Shown here: positions 32,483 to 38,243 of the stretch, one piece after another
Layout of the letters: each line of letters opens with the position of its first letter
How positions within the stretch are numbered: the first letter of the stretch is position 1
NCBI GenBank assembly: GCA_944322955.1
Contig: CALUQQ010000032.1
Span: 1 to 38,243 of the forward strand
DNA length: 38,243 bases
Source of the DNA: Candidatus Gastranaerophilales bacterium
Lineage (GTDB): Bacteria > Cyanobacteriota > Vampirovibrionia > Gastranaerophilales > Gastranaerophilaceae
Direction: 5' to 3'
Made by a program: the position numbers and the translations under genes
Notes under the pieces: generated by a model
Told to the model about the DNA's origin: nothing
Seen by the model: the letters and a program-made list of their open reading frames with translations, nothing else
The model's database searches: none

Positions 32483-33865
32483 ATGGAAACAGTTACAAAT
32501 AAGACATTGGAAAAACTTAAATATGACCTTGTAAGAGCCGGGCTTGTGCAGTATGAAGTTATTGAACAGGCTGACGAAATTTCCAATGCCCAAAACATTA
32601 ATATAGGACAAGCCCTTATAAATTCAGGTGTGATAACCGAAGAAACCCTTTTAAAATTTTTGGAAGCAAGGCTTCACATACCTTATGTAAATCTTGAGGA
32701 TTATTCACTCGACCCGAATTGCCTCAAATACGTAAACTTTTCCGATGCAAAAAGATATCGTATTATTCCTCTATTCAAAATTGAGGATACTCTGACGGTT
32801 GCAATGGCTGATCCGCTGGATTTATTTGCAATAGACAAAATTATTGAAAGCGCCGAATGCTCAATTGAACCTGTAATCTCATCCGAAAGCGCCATTATCA
32901 AAAAAATTGACGAATACTACAAAACCGATAGTATAGTCGGCGAAATTTTTACTGACACAAATACTGATTACGACTGGCGTGACGAGCTTCACAGCGAGGA
33001 TTTAAGCGACAACCATATCCAAAAAATTATCCGAGCCATCCTGAAACAGGCCATTATGGAAGGTGTTCATGAGGTAACTTTTCAAGGCGAAGACACAGGT
33101 TTTGGCGTGAATTTCAAAAAGAACGGCGAAATTTTTAATAAAGGAACAATTCCATCTGTTCTCACATCTTCATTTACCGCAAGGCTTAAAACTCTTGCGG
33201 AACTTGACCCTTCAGTTTCAGAGGTGCCGCAGCTCGGCAAGTTAAATTTCAAAGTAGACGATGTACAGGTTGTGGCGAGTATTTCGACCTTCCCGACTAT
33301 TATGGGTGAAAGAATTTTCCTTAAAATCTACAAACCGCCAAAGGCTTTGAATAAAATAATCACCTCCGACAAACAATTAAAACTTGTGAGAAAATCACTC
33401 AAAGAGCCGGGTATAATCCTTGTCTGCGGTTCGCCATTGAGCGGCAAAACGCATGTTATCTATTCACTTTTACTTGAAGCTGCAAAACAGGGCGTCAAAA
33501 ATATTATGACGCTTGAAAGTATTGCAAAATACACGCTCAAAGGGGTTAATCAATGCGAATTAAACGAAAATATCGGGTTTAACATGGATAAAGCCTCGAG
33601 ATTTATTGAATTTCAATCGCCTGACATAATCTATCTTGAGGGGATAAAAACAAAAGACTCATTTGACTATTTTGCGGGGCTTGTGTTTGACGGAAAGACC
33701 ATTATTATGGAATTTTTGGCAAATAACATGGAAGATTTGCGTAATAAAATGGCATTTTCCGACTTTGAAACGCTTAAATCGCTTATCAGCTGTATGATTT
33801 TCATCCATTCAAAAGACAGCATTGAAGTCTTTGACAAAGAAACAATCCAGAAGTATCTGGCATGA
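32483..33865 (+). CDS. GspE/PilB-family ATPase, degenerate
   Basis: 460 residues. The N-terminal MshEN/GspE-N domain (about 30-147: IGQALINSGVITEETLLKFL...HIPYVNL...DAKRYRIIPLF) is followed by a T4P/T2SS assembly-ATPase core: GERIFLKIY, Walker A GSPLSGKT (316-323), GVNQCELNENIGF and PDIIYLEGIK (380-389). In working PilB/GspE proteins the last reads PDIIMVGEIRD; here the catalytic Glu and Arg positions are shifted or replaced, EDPVEY reads ESIAKY, and the zinc CxxC pairs are absent. It may bind but not hydrolyse ATP well, acting as a regulator of pilus or secretion machinery. Co-operonic with the receiver gene; overlaps the next small ORF by ATGA. Confidence 0.85.
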   Translation: METVTNKTLEKLKYDLVRAGLVQYEVIEQADEISNAQNINIGQALINSGVITEETLLKFLEARLHIPYVNLEDYSLDPNCLKYVNFSDAKRYRIIPLFKIEDTLTVAMADPLDLFAIDKIIESAECSIEPVISSESAIIKKIDEYYKTDSIVGEIFTDTNTDYDWRDELHSEDLSDNHIQKIIRAILKQAIMEGVHEVTFQGEDTGFGVNFKKNGEIFNKGTIPSVLTSSFTARLKTLAELDPSVSEVPQLGKLNFKVDDVQVVASISTFPTIMGERIFLKIYKPPKALNKIITSDKQLKLVRKSLKEPGIILVCGSPLSGKTHVIYSLLLEAAKQGVKNIMTLESIAKYTLKGVNQCELNENIGFNMDKASRFIEFQSPDIIYLEGIKTKDSFDYFAGLVFDGKTIIMEFLANNMEDLRNKMAFSDFETLKSLISCMIFIHSKDSIEVFDKETIQKYLA

Positions 33866-34035
33866 AGCCGTTAATAATAAATACGGGACGTGTACCTATC
33901 ATTGTGCCAGCGAAGAATTTCTTCTTCAATGAGATCTTTCGGGTTTTGCCCTCAGGATATAGACTTGTAGCTTCATTTTGCAATATAAAAGACCAGATTA
34001 ACCAAAAAGTCCGCGATAAGCATATAAAGGGTTGA
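33862..34035 (+). CDS. Possible small translationally coupled ORF (57 aa)
   Basis: The ATG overlaps the TGA of the ATPase-like gene (ATGA at 33862-33865). The frame runs 57 codons (MKPLIINTGRVPIIVPAKNF..., ending RDKHIKG) to TGA at 34033-34035. Basic, with a hydrophobic first third; no family recognised. It covers the 107-bp gap and then overlaps the 3' end of mlaE antisense by 63 bp. Coupling geometry and the absence of any other feature in the gap support it; length and overlap argue caution. Confidence 0.4.
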   Translation: MKPLIINTGRVPIIVPAKNFFFNEIFRVLPSGYRLVASFCNIKDQINQKVRDKHIKG

Positions 34036-34710
34036 CAGGATTGCCGCCTGAGTGGTGGAAATACCGACCTCTTTTGCACCGCCTTTTGTCTGATATCCTT
34101 GTGTAGCGCAGACAAGCGCGATTAACCCGCCGAAAATTGACGCTTTTAAAAGACTTATGTAAATATCTCGTGTAGAAAGCCATGCCCAGACGGAATTCAT
34201 ATAACGTGCGGGATGCAGGTCAATTGTAGCGGAACAGACCAGCATTCCACCCAAAACCCCAATAACTTCCGCAATCAATACAACCATAGGCACCGTAATC
34301 ATTGCCGCGATTATTCTCGGGGTAAAATAATATCCCACAGGATCGACTTTTAATGTTTTCATAGCATCCACCTGACTTGTAACCTGCATGTTTGCGATTT
34401 CTGCGGAAATCGCCGTACCTGCCCTTGCACCGATTGCAAGCGCCACAAATCCGGGCGCAATTTCTCTTATCATAACTATTGCGATCGTACCGCCGATATA
34501 CGTTTCAGCACCAGTCATCAGAAATTGTTTTGCCACCTGAACGGCAATTACAGCCGCTGCAATGAACGCTATTGACAACGAAATTATCAAAGAATCGTAA
34601 CTAATAGATGCGGCCTGCGAAATTATGCTCGAAAACTTTACCTGCCTTTGCAGCAAATATTTCAGGCTCTTAAAAAAATTTATAACACACAGACCGAAAA
34701 ATTCTATCAT
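33973..34710 (-). CDS. mlaE: MlaE-family ABC permease (phospholipid/lipid transport)
   Basis: 245 residues, about five to six membrane helices. Family signature: REIAPGFVALAIGARAGTAISAEIANMQVTSQVDAMKTLKVDP. MlaE permeases move phospholipids between inner and outer membrane in Gram-negatives, and the homologue TGD1 does so in plastids. The matching ATPase (MlaF) and MCE substrate protein (MlaD) are not in this window. The ATG has no Shine-Dalgarno site and lies 6 bases after an extended -10-like element; the protease gene ends 22 bases upstream, so it may be transcribed both with it and alone. Confidence 0.9.
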   Translation of the reverse strand: MIEFFGLCVINFFKSLKYLLQRQVKFSSIISQAASISYDSLIISLSIAFIAAAVIAVQVAKQFLMTGAETYIGGTIAIVMIREIAPGFVALAIGARAGTAISAEIANMQVTSQVDAMKTLKVDPVGYYFTPRIIAAMITVPMVVLIAEVIGVLGGMLVCSATIDLHPARYMNSVWAWLSTRDIYISLLKASIFGGLIALVCATQGYQTKGGAKEVGISTTQAAILSTLYMLIADFLVNLVFYIAK

Positions 34711-34716
34711 ATAAAA

Positions 34717-34725
34717 AATATATCA
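34717..34725 (-). promoter_or_regulatory. Extended -10 element directly before mlaE (leaderless candidate)
   Basis: Minus strand TGATATATT (34725-34717): TG-n-TATATT, ending 6 bases before the ATG at 34710. No good -35 is seen. Confidence 0.35.
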
Positions 34726-34732
34726 CGAACAG

Positions 34733-35398
34733 CTAATTTTTGGCAAGATTTGCACTTTTTATAAATTGTTTTGCGTCGTTTATGGGTATTGCAAAGCCTA
34801 TTCCGATATTTGAGATATTATTATCCGGGTTGTAAATCGACTGGTTAATCCCGATGACTTCTCCGGCTGAATTTAAAAGCGGCCCGCCGGAGCATCCCGG
34901 GTTAATTGCAGCGTCTGTTTGAATTCTGTTTTTTGTATAATCGATTCTTGAGACAATTCCTTGAGTTAAAGTTCCGTAAAACCCGAAAGGATTGCCGATT
35001 GCAAGAACCTTTTGCCCGACTTTTATATCCTCTGAATTTCCGAAAGCAACCGTCTGCAATTCGGTTTTCGGAGCAATTTTCAAAAGCGCCAGATCCTTGT
35101 TTTTGCCCATTTTAGCAAGAAGTTTTGCCTTATAAACAACACCGTTATACATAGTCACATCAATATCCTTGCAGCCTTCCACAACATGTGAGCCGGTCAA
35201 AATTACGCCGTCTTTTGAAATTACACACCCCGTGCCGGCAGAAACCCCGTCATCCAGCTGCGCATCAATCGCCACAATTGCAGGGTTTATTTTTTCATAA
35301 ACTGCAATGTTAATACTTTCATCGGGTTCGTAATTCACCCCGAAAACAGGCGTTAATCCAATTATAAATGCCGATATTAAATAAAAAAATTTTCGCAT
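34733..35398 (-). CDS. Exported trypsin-like serine protease (HtrA/Deg type) without PDZ domain
   Basis: 221 residues. Signal peptide (about 1-20, MRKFFYLISAFIIGLTPVFG), then the S1C protease fold with triad H71 (ILTGSHVVEG), D102 (NKDLALLKI) and S170 (NPGCSGGPL). The usual GNSGG reads GCSGG. HtrA/Deg proteases normally carry one or two PDZ domains after the protease; this one stops after the catalytic domain, so substrate recruitment or allosteric control must differ. A periplasmic quality-control role is likely. GAGGGA precedes the ATG; mlaE follows 22 bases downstream. Confidence 0.9.
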   Translation of the reverse strand: MRKFFYLISAFIIGLTPVFGVNYEPDESINIAVYEKINPAIVAIDAQLDDGVSAGTGCVISKDGVILTGSHVVEGCKDIDVTMYNGVVYKAKLLAKMGKNKDLALLKIAPKTELQTVAFGNSEDIKVGQKVLAIGNPFGFYGTLTQGIVSRIDYTKNRIQTDAAINPGCSGGPLLNSAGEVIGINQSIYNPDNNISNIGIGFAIPINDAKQFIKSANLAKN

Positions 35399-35476
35399 AA
35401 TAATCCCTCTTTACCACATTATGCAAAAATTTGTCGCCTTAAGTATTGCCAAAAATTATTAATTTTCGGTTAGTTC

Positions 35477-35505
35477 TTGAAATTATTATAATTTTAATGT
35501 ATAAT
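35477..35505 (+). promoter_or_regulatory. Promoter of the ycf23-like gene
   Basis: TTGAAA (35477-35482), 17-bp spacer, perfect TATAAT (35500-35505); AAGGAG follows at about 35514. Confidence 0.7.
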
Positions 35506-35528
35506 TCACAGAGAAGGAGAATTTGATT

Positions 35529-36287
35529 ATGGCAAGAATTGATTTATTCAAACAACACTTACAGGAAAAGAAAGCAGTTAAAGTTATTGCAGGCATTGAC
35601 AATTTTGATATCGTAAATATCAAAAAAGTTGTTTCATCAGCTGAAAATTCAGGTGCAAGCGCTGTTGACATCTGCGCTAAAGAAGAAATCGTAAAAGAAA
35701 TCCGCTCAATGACGGATTTACCTATATTTGTTTCTTCAATAGTTCCAGAAGAACTCGTAAAAGCTGTAGATTTGGGCGCTGATGCAATTGAACTCGGCAA
35801 CTTTGACGTTTTGTATAAAAAAGGAATTTCATTCACATCACAAGATGTTTTAAAATTAACAAAAGAAACTCTCTCACTTTTAGGTAACAGAGAAACATTC
35901 TTCTCAGTAACTATTCCGGGTGAAATTTCAATTACAGAACAAATTTCACTTGCAAGAGAATTGGAAACTATGGGTATTGACCTAATTCAAACAGAAGGTC
36001 ATTTTTCAAAAGATTCACAAGCCGACGGTGTCAGAGGGCTTATGGAAAGAGCAGAACTCACAATTTCCAACACAATTGAACTTGCAAGAAACATTGAAAT
36101 GCCGATTATGACAGCAACAGGCATCAACCCGACAACCGCACCGTTTGCATTCGCAGCAGGCGCATCAGCTATAGGCGTCGGATCTTGCATTAATAAAATG
36201 GATTCAACACTTTCTATGATGGCTACTATCAGAAATCTTGTTGAAATCGCTGAAAAAAATTCAGTAAAAGCAATGGAATTGGTATAG
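35529..36287 (+). CDS. Ycf23/DUF561 family protein (TIM-barrel-like)
   Basis: 252 residues. Matches the Ycf23/DUF561 pattern of cyanobacteria and plastids: KVIAGIDNFDIVNIKKVVSSAENSGASAVDI, LPIFVSSIVPEEL, GADAIELGNFD, SVTIPGEI, DLIQTEGHFS, and the phosphate-loop-like end GINPTTAPFAFAAGASAIGVGSCINK. The fold is that of phosphate-binding beta/alpha barrels; the reaction is unknown. Its presence supports a cyanobacterial-lineage host. The ATG at 35529 has AAGGAG 9 bases upstream; an in-frame TTG at 35523 is too close to it. Monocistronic with a consensus promoter and a strong terminator. Confidence 0.88.
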   Translation: MARIDLFKQHLQEKKAVKVIAGIDNFDIVNIKKVVSSAENSGASAVDICAKEEIVKEIRSMTDLPIFVSSIVPEELVKAVDLGADAIELGNFDVLYKKGISFTSQDVLKLTKETLSLLGNRETFFSVTIPGEISITEQISLARELETMGIDLIQTEGHFSKDSQADGVRGLMERAELTISNTIELARNIEMPIMTATGINPTTAPFAFAAGASAIGVGSCINKMDSTLSMMATIRNLVEIAEKNSVKAMELV

Positions 36288-36306
36288 AAACCTTAATTGA
36301 ATAATT

Positions 36307-36335
36307 AAAAGCCGGACAAATTTTGTCCGGCTTTT
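36307..36335. terminator. Bidirectional terminator between ycf23-like and pilin genes
   Basis: AAAAGCCGGACA and TGTCCGGCTTTT arms (36307-36318 and 36324-36335) around a 5-base centre; T runs on both strands serve both convergent genes. Confidence 0.93.
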
Positions 36336-36338
36336 CTA

Positions 36339-37091
36339 TTACAACTTATGAGGATAATCCTCTTTAAATTCCCAATTGTCATAAATTTCCAATAGCACAG
36401 TACAGAATTTACCGTCATCAATGCAGGCCTGCCTTGCATTATCTCTTGTTGAAAAATCCTTTATAGTCGTCGCGGAATACGCCCCAAAAGCCTTATTCGG
36501 AGTAAAGGAATGATATTTATCATTAAAATGTTTACCGCATAACAAAAAAGAAAATCTGTCTCTACCGTCTTCATTTGGGCCGCCCGTGCCATTAATATCA
36601 TAATTCATGTCAAAACAGTCGCCGTTGTTCATTGAAAACATACTGCCATCCGCCAGCACAGCTCTCATATAACGTTCAGTATCCGGATCATGCTCCACTG
36701 TTACGGTTTTTAAATATTTCGCAAGATATTTTGCATAAAATTTGTCTGCCTCCGCGCGCTGCTTATCCTCATCAATCTCTCCGTCTTCAGTATACTGAAC
36801 TCCCGTATAATCCCAATATAAAGCCGAACCGTTTTCAACTTCTGACAATTGAATTGCCTGATTCATCATGCTATAAAATTTTTTTACCTTAACACTTGCC
36901 TCTTTGGTTTTGTAATTACTTATAAGTGTCGGTATTGTCATTGCTGCCACAATGCCGATTATGCCAAGAGTAATTAAGACTTCGGCCAAAGTGAAGGCGG
37001 CTTTTTTGAAAAACACACACCCAAAACCCGCGCTACAAGCGGTTAAAAGGGTCGCCCCCCCCCCGAGATTTCTAAACTTTTTGTTGTTCAT
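36339..37091 (-). CDS. Prepilin with long leader containing a G10 tract
   Basis: 250 residues. An unusually long leader of about 32 residues (MNNKKFRNLGGGATLLTACS, then AGFGCVFFKKA) precedes the prepilin site A32|F33 with Glu37 at +5 (AFTLAEVLITLGIIGIVAAM) and an extended N-terminal helix. The globular part has six or more Cys/aromatic positions (DGSMFSMNNGDCFDMNYDIN; then FSFLLCGK, RQACIDDGKFCTVLL). Type IV pilin-like, inserted in the inner membrane and assembled after PilD cleavage. AAGGAGG lies 9 bases before the ATG at 37091, and the promoter is strong. The poly-G run in the leader could switch the frame. The last 118 bases are nearly identical to the pseudogene at 9191-9396. Confidence 0.88.
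   Translation of the reverse strand: MNNKKFRNLGGGATLLTACSAGFGCVFFKKAAFTLAEVLITLGIIGIVAAMTIPTLISNYKTKEASVKVKKFYSMMNQAIQLSEVENGSALYWDYTGVQYTEDGEIDEDKQRAEADKFYAKYLAKYLKTVTVEHDPDTERYMRAVLADGSMFSMNNGDCFDMNYDINGTGGPNEDGRDRFSFLLCGKHFNDKYHSFTPNKAFGAYSATTIKDFSTRDNARQACIDDGKFCTVLLEIYDNWEFKEDYPHKL
37055..37064 (-). repeat. Ten-base homopolymer (G10 on the coding strand) in the pilin leader
   Basis: An uninterrupted run of ten C on the + strand (G on the coding strand) 27 bases after the ATG, read as CTC-GGG-GGG-GGG-GCG. In a low-GC genome such a run is striking and is the typical substrate of slipped-strand phase variation; with ten G the frame is ON. Confidence 0.9.
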
Positions 37092-37113
37092 CCTGTTAAT
37101 CCTCCTTTTTATA

Positions 37114-37142
37114 ATAATAATATAACAAAAAATATTTTTCAA
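37114..37142 (-). promoter_or_regulatory. Promoter of the pilin gene
   Basis: Minus strand: TTGAAA (37142-37137), 17-bp spacer, TATTAT (37119-37114). Confidence 0.6.
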
Positions 37143-37165
37143 TAAGTTTACATAAGGTAAAGAAT

Positions 37166-37195
37166 TTGAATATTTAAGCTTGTTTGTGTTATGAT
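37166..37195 (+). promoter_or_regulatory. Promoter of gyrB
   Basis: TTGAAT (37166-37171), 18-bp spacer, TATGAT (37190-37195) with extended TG at 37187-37188. Divergent from the pilin promoter. Confidence 0.55.
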
Positions 37196-37225
37196 AATGA
37201 TATAAACAGACGATTAGGGGGAAAC

Positions 37226-38243
37226 ATGGCTGAAAGCACACAAGATGTTATAAACGATAAAGGGATGGAAGCATTAAAAGAAGTTGAGCGAACTCAGATT
37301 AACGAACAATTGGAAGAAATTGAGACAAAGACATCTGACCACTATGATGCTAGCAACATAAGAGTTTTGGAAGGGTTGGAAGCTGTTCGTATGAGGCCCG
37401 GTATGTATATCGGCTCAACCTCTCAACGCGGATTGCACCATTGTATATATGAAATTGTAGACAACTCCATTGACGAATCTTTAGCCGGATTTTGTACGGA
37501 AATAAAAGTTACTGTTAACATTGATAACAGCGTGACAGTAGAAGACAACGGAAGAGGAATTCCTGTTGACATAAAACCGGAAACCGGTAAATCCGCACTG
37601 GAAATTGTACACACTGTACTTCACGCTGGCGGAAAATTCGGCGACGGCGGATATAAAGTATCCGGCGGTCTGCACGGTGTTGGGGCTTCAGTTGTAAACG
37701 CTCTTTCCGAAAAATACATAGTAGAAGTTTCAAGGCAAGGTTATGTATGGCGCCAAGAATACATGCGTGGTGAACCTGTTGCACCGGTTGAAAAATGCGA
37801 CCCTACAGACAAAACAGGCACAAAGACCACTTTCTGGCCGGATCCGGAAATCTTCACCGAAACAACCGAAATCGACCGCGATGTTATCGCCAACAGACTC
37901 CGGGAAATGGCATTTTTGAATAAAGGCTTAAAAATAATATTTATTGACGGACATACAAATAAAGAAGAAGTTTTCCACTACGCAGGCGGTATCGGAAGCT
38001 ACGTTGAATTTTTAAACAAAAACAAAAACGTACTCCACGAAAAACCTATTTACATAGATAAAGTTGTCGATAATATGCAGGTGGAAGTTGCAATGCAATA
38101 TACGGATGCTTATACTGAAAGCGTCCTGTCGTTTGCAAACAACATCAATACAAATTCAGGCGGAACGCACCTGACAGGTTTCAGAAACTCAATTACGCGT
38201 GTTTTGAATGATTACGCGAGAAAAAACAATATCCTGAAAGATT
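37226..38243 (+). CDS. gyrB: DNA gyrase subunit B, N-terminal part (runs off the window end)
   Basis: 339 codons are visible. GHKL ATPase domain: [20 protein letters not shown], then [13 protein letters not shown] (catalytic Glu/Asn), EDNGRGIP, the ATP lid with [20 protein letters not shown], and the start of the transducer domain ([17 protein letters not shown]). The gyrase holoenzyme introduces negative supercoils. GyrB usually starts about 5 residues before YDAS; here about 40 extra, strongly acidic residues precede it ([20 protein letters not shown]...). AGGGGG lies 6 bases before the ATG at 37226. ParE cannot be excluded without the TOPRIM part, but gyrB is far more likely. Confidence 0.93.
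   Translation, partial: MAESTQDVINDKGMEALKEVERTQINEQLEEIETKTSDHYDASNIRVLEGLEAVRMRPGMYIGSTSQRGLHHCIYEIVDNSIDESLAGFCTEIKVTVNIDNSVTVEDNGRGIPVDIKPETGKSALEIVHTVLHAGGKFGDGGYKVSGGLHGVGASVVNALSEKYIVEVSRQGYVWRQEYMRGEPVAPVEKCDPTDKTGTKTTFWPDPEIFTETTEIDRDVIANRLREMAFLNKGLKIIFIDGHTNKEEVFHYAGGIGSYVEFLNKNKNVLHEKPIYIDKVVDNMQVEVAMQYTDAYTESVLSFANNINTNSGGTHLTGFRNSITRVLNDYARKNNILKD

Noticed and set aside
33801..34115. 104-residue minus-strand frame across the gap between the ATPase-like gene and mlaE
   Set aside because: Overlaps both well-supported genes in other frames, has no ribosome site and an unusual composition.
37055..37064. Homopolymer as a sequencing error
   Set aside because: Cannot be excluded without reads, but the frame is intact with exactly ten G and the sister copy has a G-rich word at the same place, so a real tract is more likely.

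Overview
The window looks like a chromosomal segment from a low-GC, Gram-negative-type bacterium of the non-photosynthetic cyanobacterial sister group (Vampirovibrionia/'Melainabacteria', probably a gut Gastranaerophilales). This placement is an inference from four things. A Ycf23/DUF561 protein, otherwise typical of cyanobacteria and plastids, lies at 35529-36287. Prepilins carry the AFTLAEVLITLG-type signature. The cell has an MlaE-type lipid transport permease and PilZ/TPS surface proteins. Housekeeping genes (typA, rpsA, valS, rplJ-rplL, fabI, rimO, gyrB) are mixed with many lineage-restricted proteins of unknown function. No tRNA, rRNA, IS element or CRISPR array was seen.

Layout. 1-2100: a cut-off prepilin, a DHA2-type MFS exporter, a gene fragment and a repeat-rich intergenic stretch. 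2136-5418: typA, then an opposing two-gene operon of a stand-alone AICAR-transformylase-like protein and a dCMP-deaminase-like protein. 5561-9022: five unrecognised proteins, including an operon for a 420-aa protein with helical ends and a duplicated central module plus a Gly/Ala/Ser-rich protein. 9191-9396: a decayed pilin gene whose 3' end is almost identical to the intact pilin gene at 36339-37091. 9492-14024: rpsA, a small unknown gene, valS and a small winged-helix protein. 14163-18657: a two-gene helicase-nuclease module with two SF1 helicase units fused in one polypeptide and a separate Cas4/RecB-like nuclease. 18633-21206: a small exported 4-Cys protein, rplL-rplJ with an L10 leader and an attenuator-like hairpin, and fabI. 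21379-26306: a helical Ser/Ala/Gln-rich protein, and a large exported adhesin-like protein (TPS domain, Ser-Asp repeats, C-terminal PilZ). 26499-29297: a polysaccharide flippase and rimO. 29495-33865: a histidine kinase, an unknown gene, and a receiver protein coupled to a degenerate GspE/PilB-like ATPase. 33862-37091: a possible small coupled ORF, mlaE, a PDZ-less HtrA-like protease, ycf23 and a prepilin with a G10 tract in its leader. 37226-end: the 5' part of gyrB.

Themes. (1) Surface biology: three pilin loci, one with a homopolymer that could give ON/OFF switching and one a recombining remnant, plus an SD-repeat adhesin carrying a c-di-GMP-type domain and a pilus-ATPase-like protein behind a response regulator. 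(2) Compact genome: several convergent pairs overlap tail to tail. (3) Good sigma70-type promoters with 16-18 bp spacers can be read in front of many genes. In three cases the -10 box sits only 5-8 bp before an SD-less ATG, suggesting leaderless mRNAs. The most unusual items are the tandem-helicase/nuclease module, the exported PilZ-SD-TPS protein, the phase-variable prepilin leader with its recombined sister copy, and the divergent AICARFT-like/deaminase operon.
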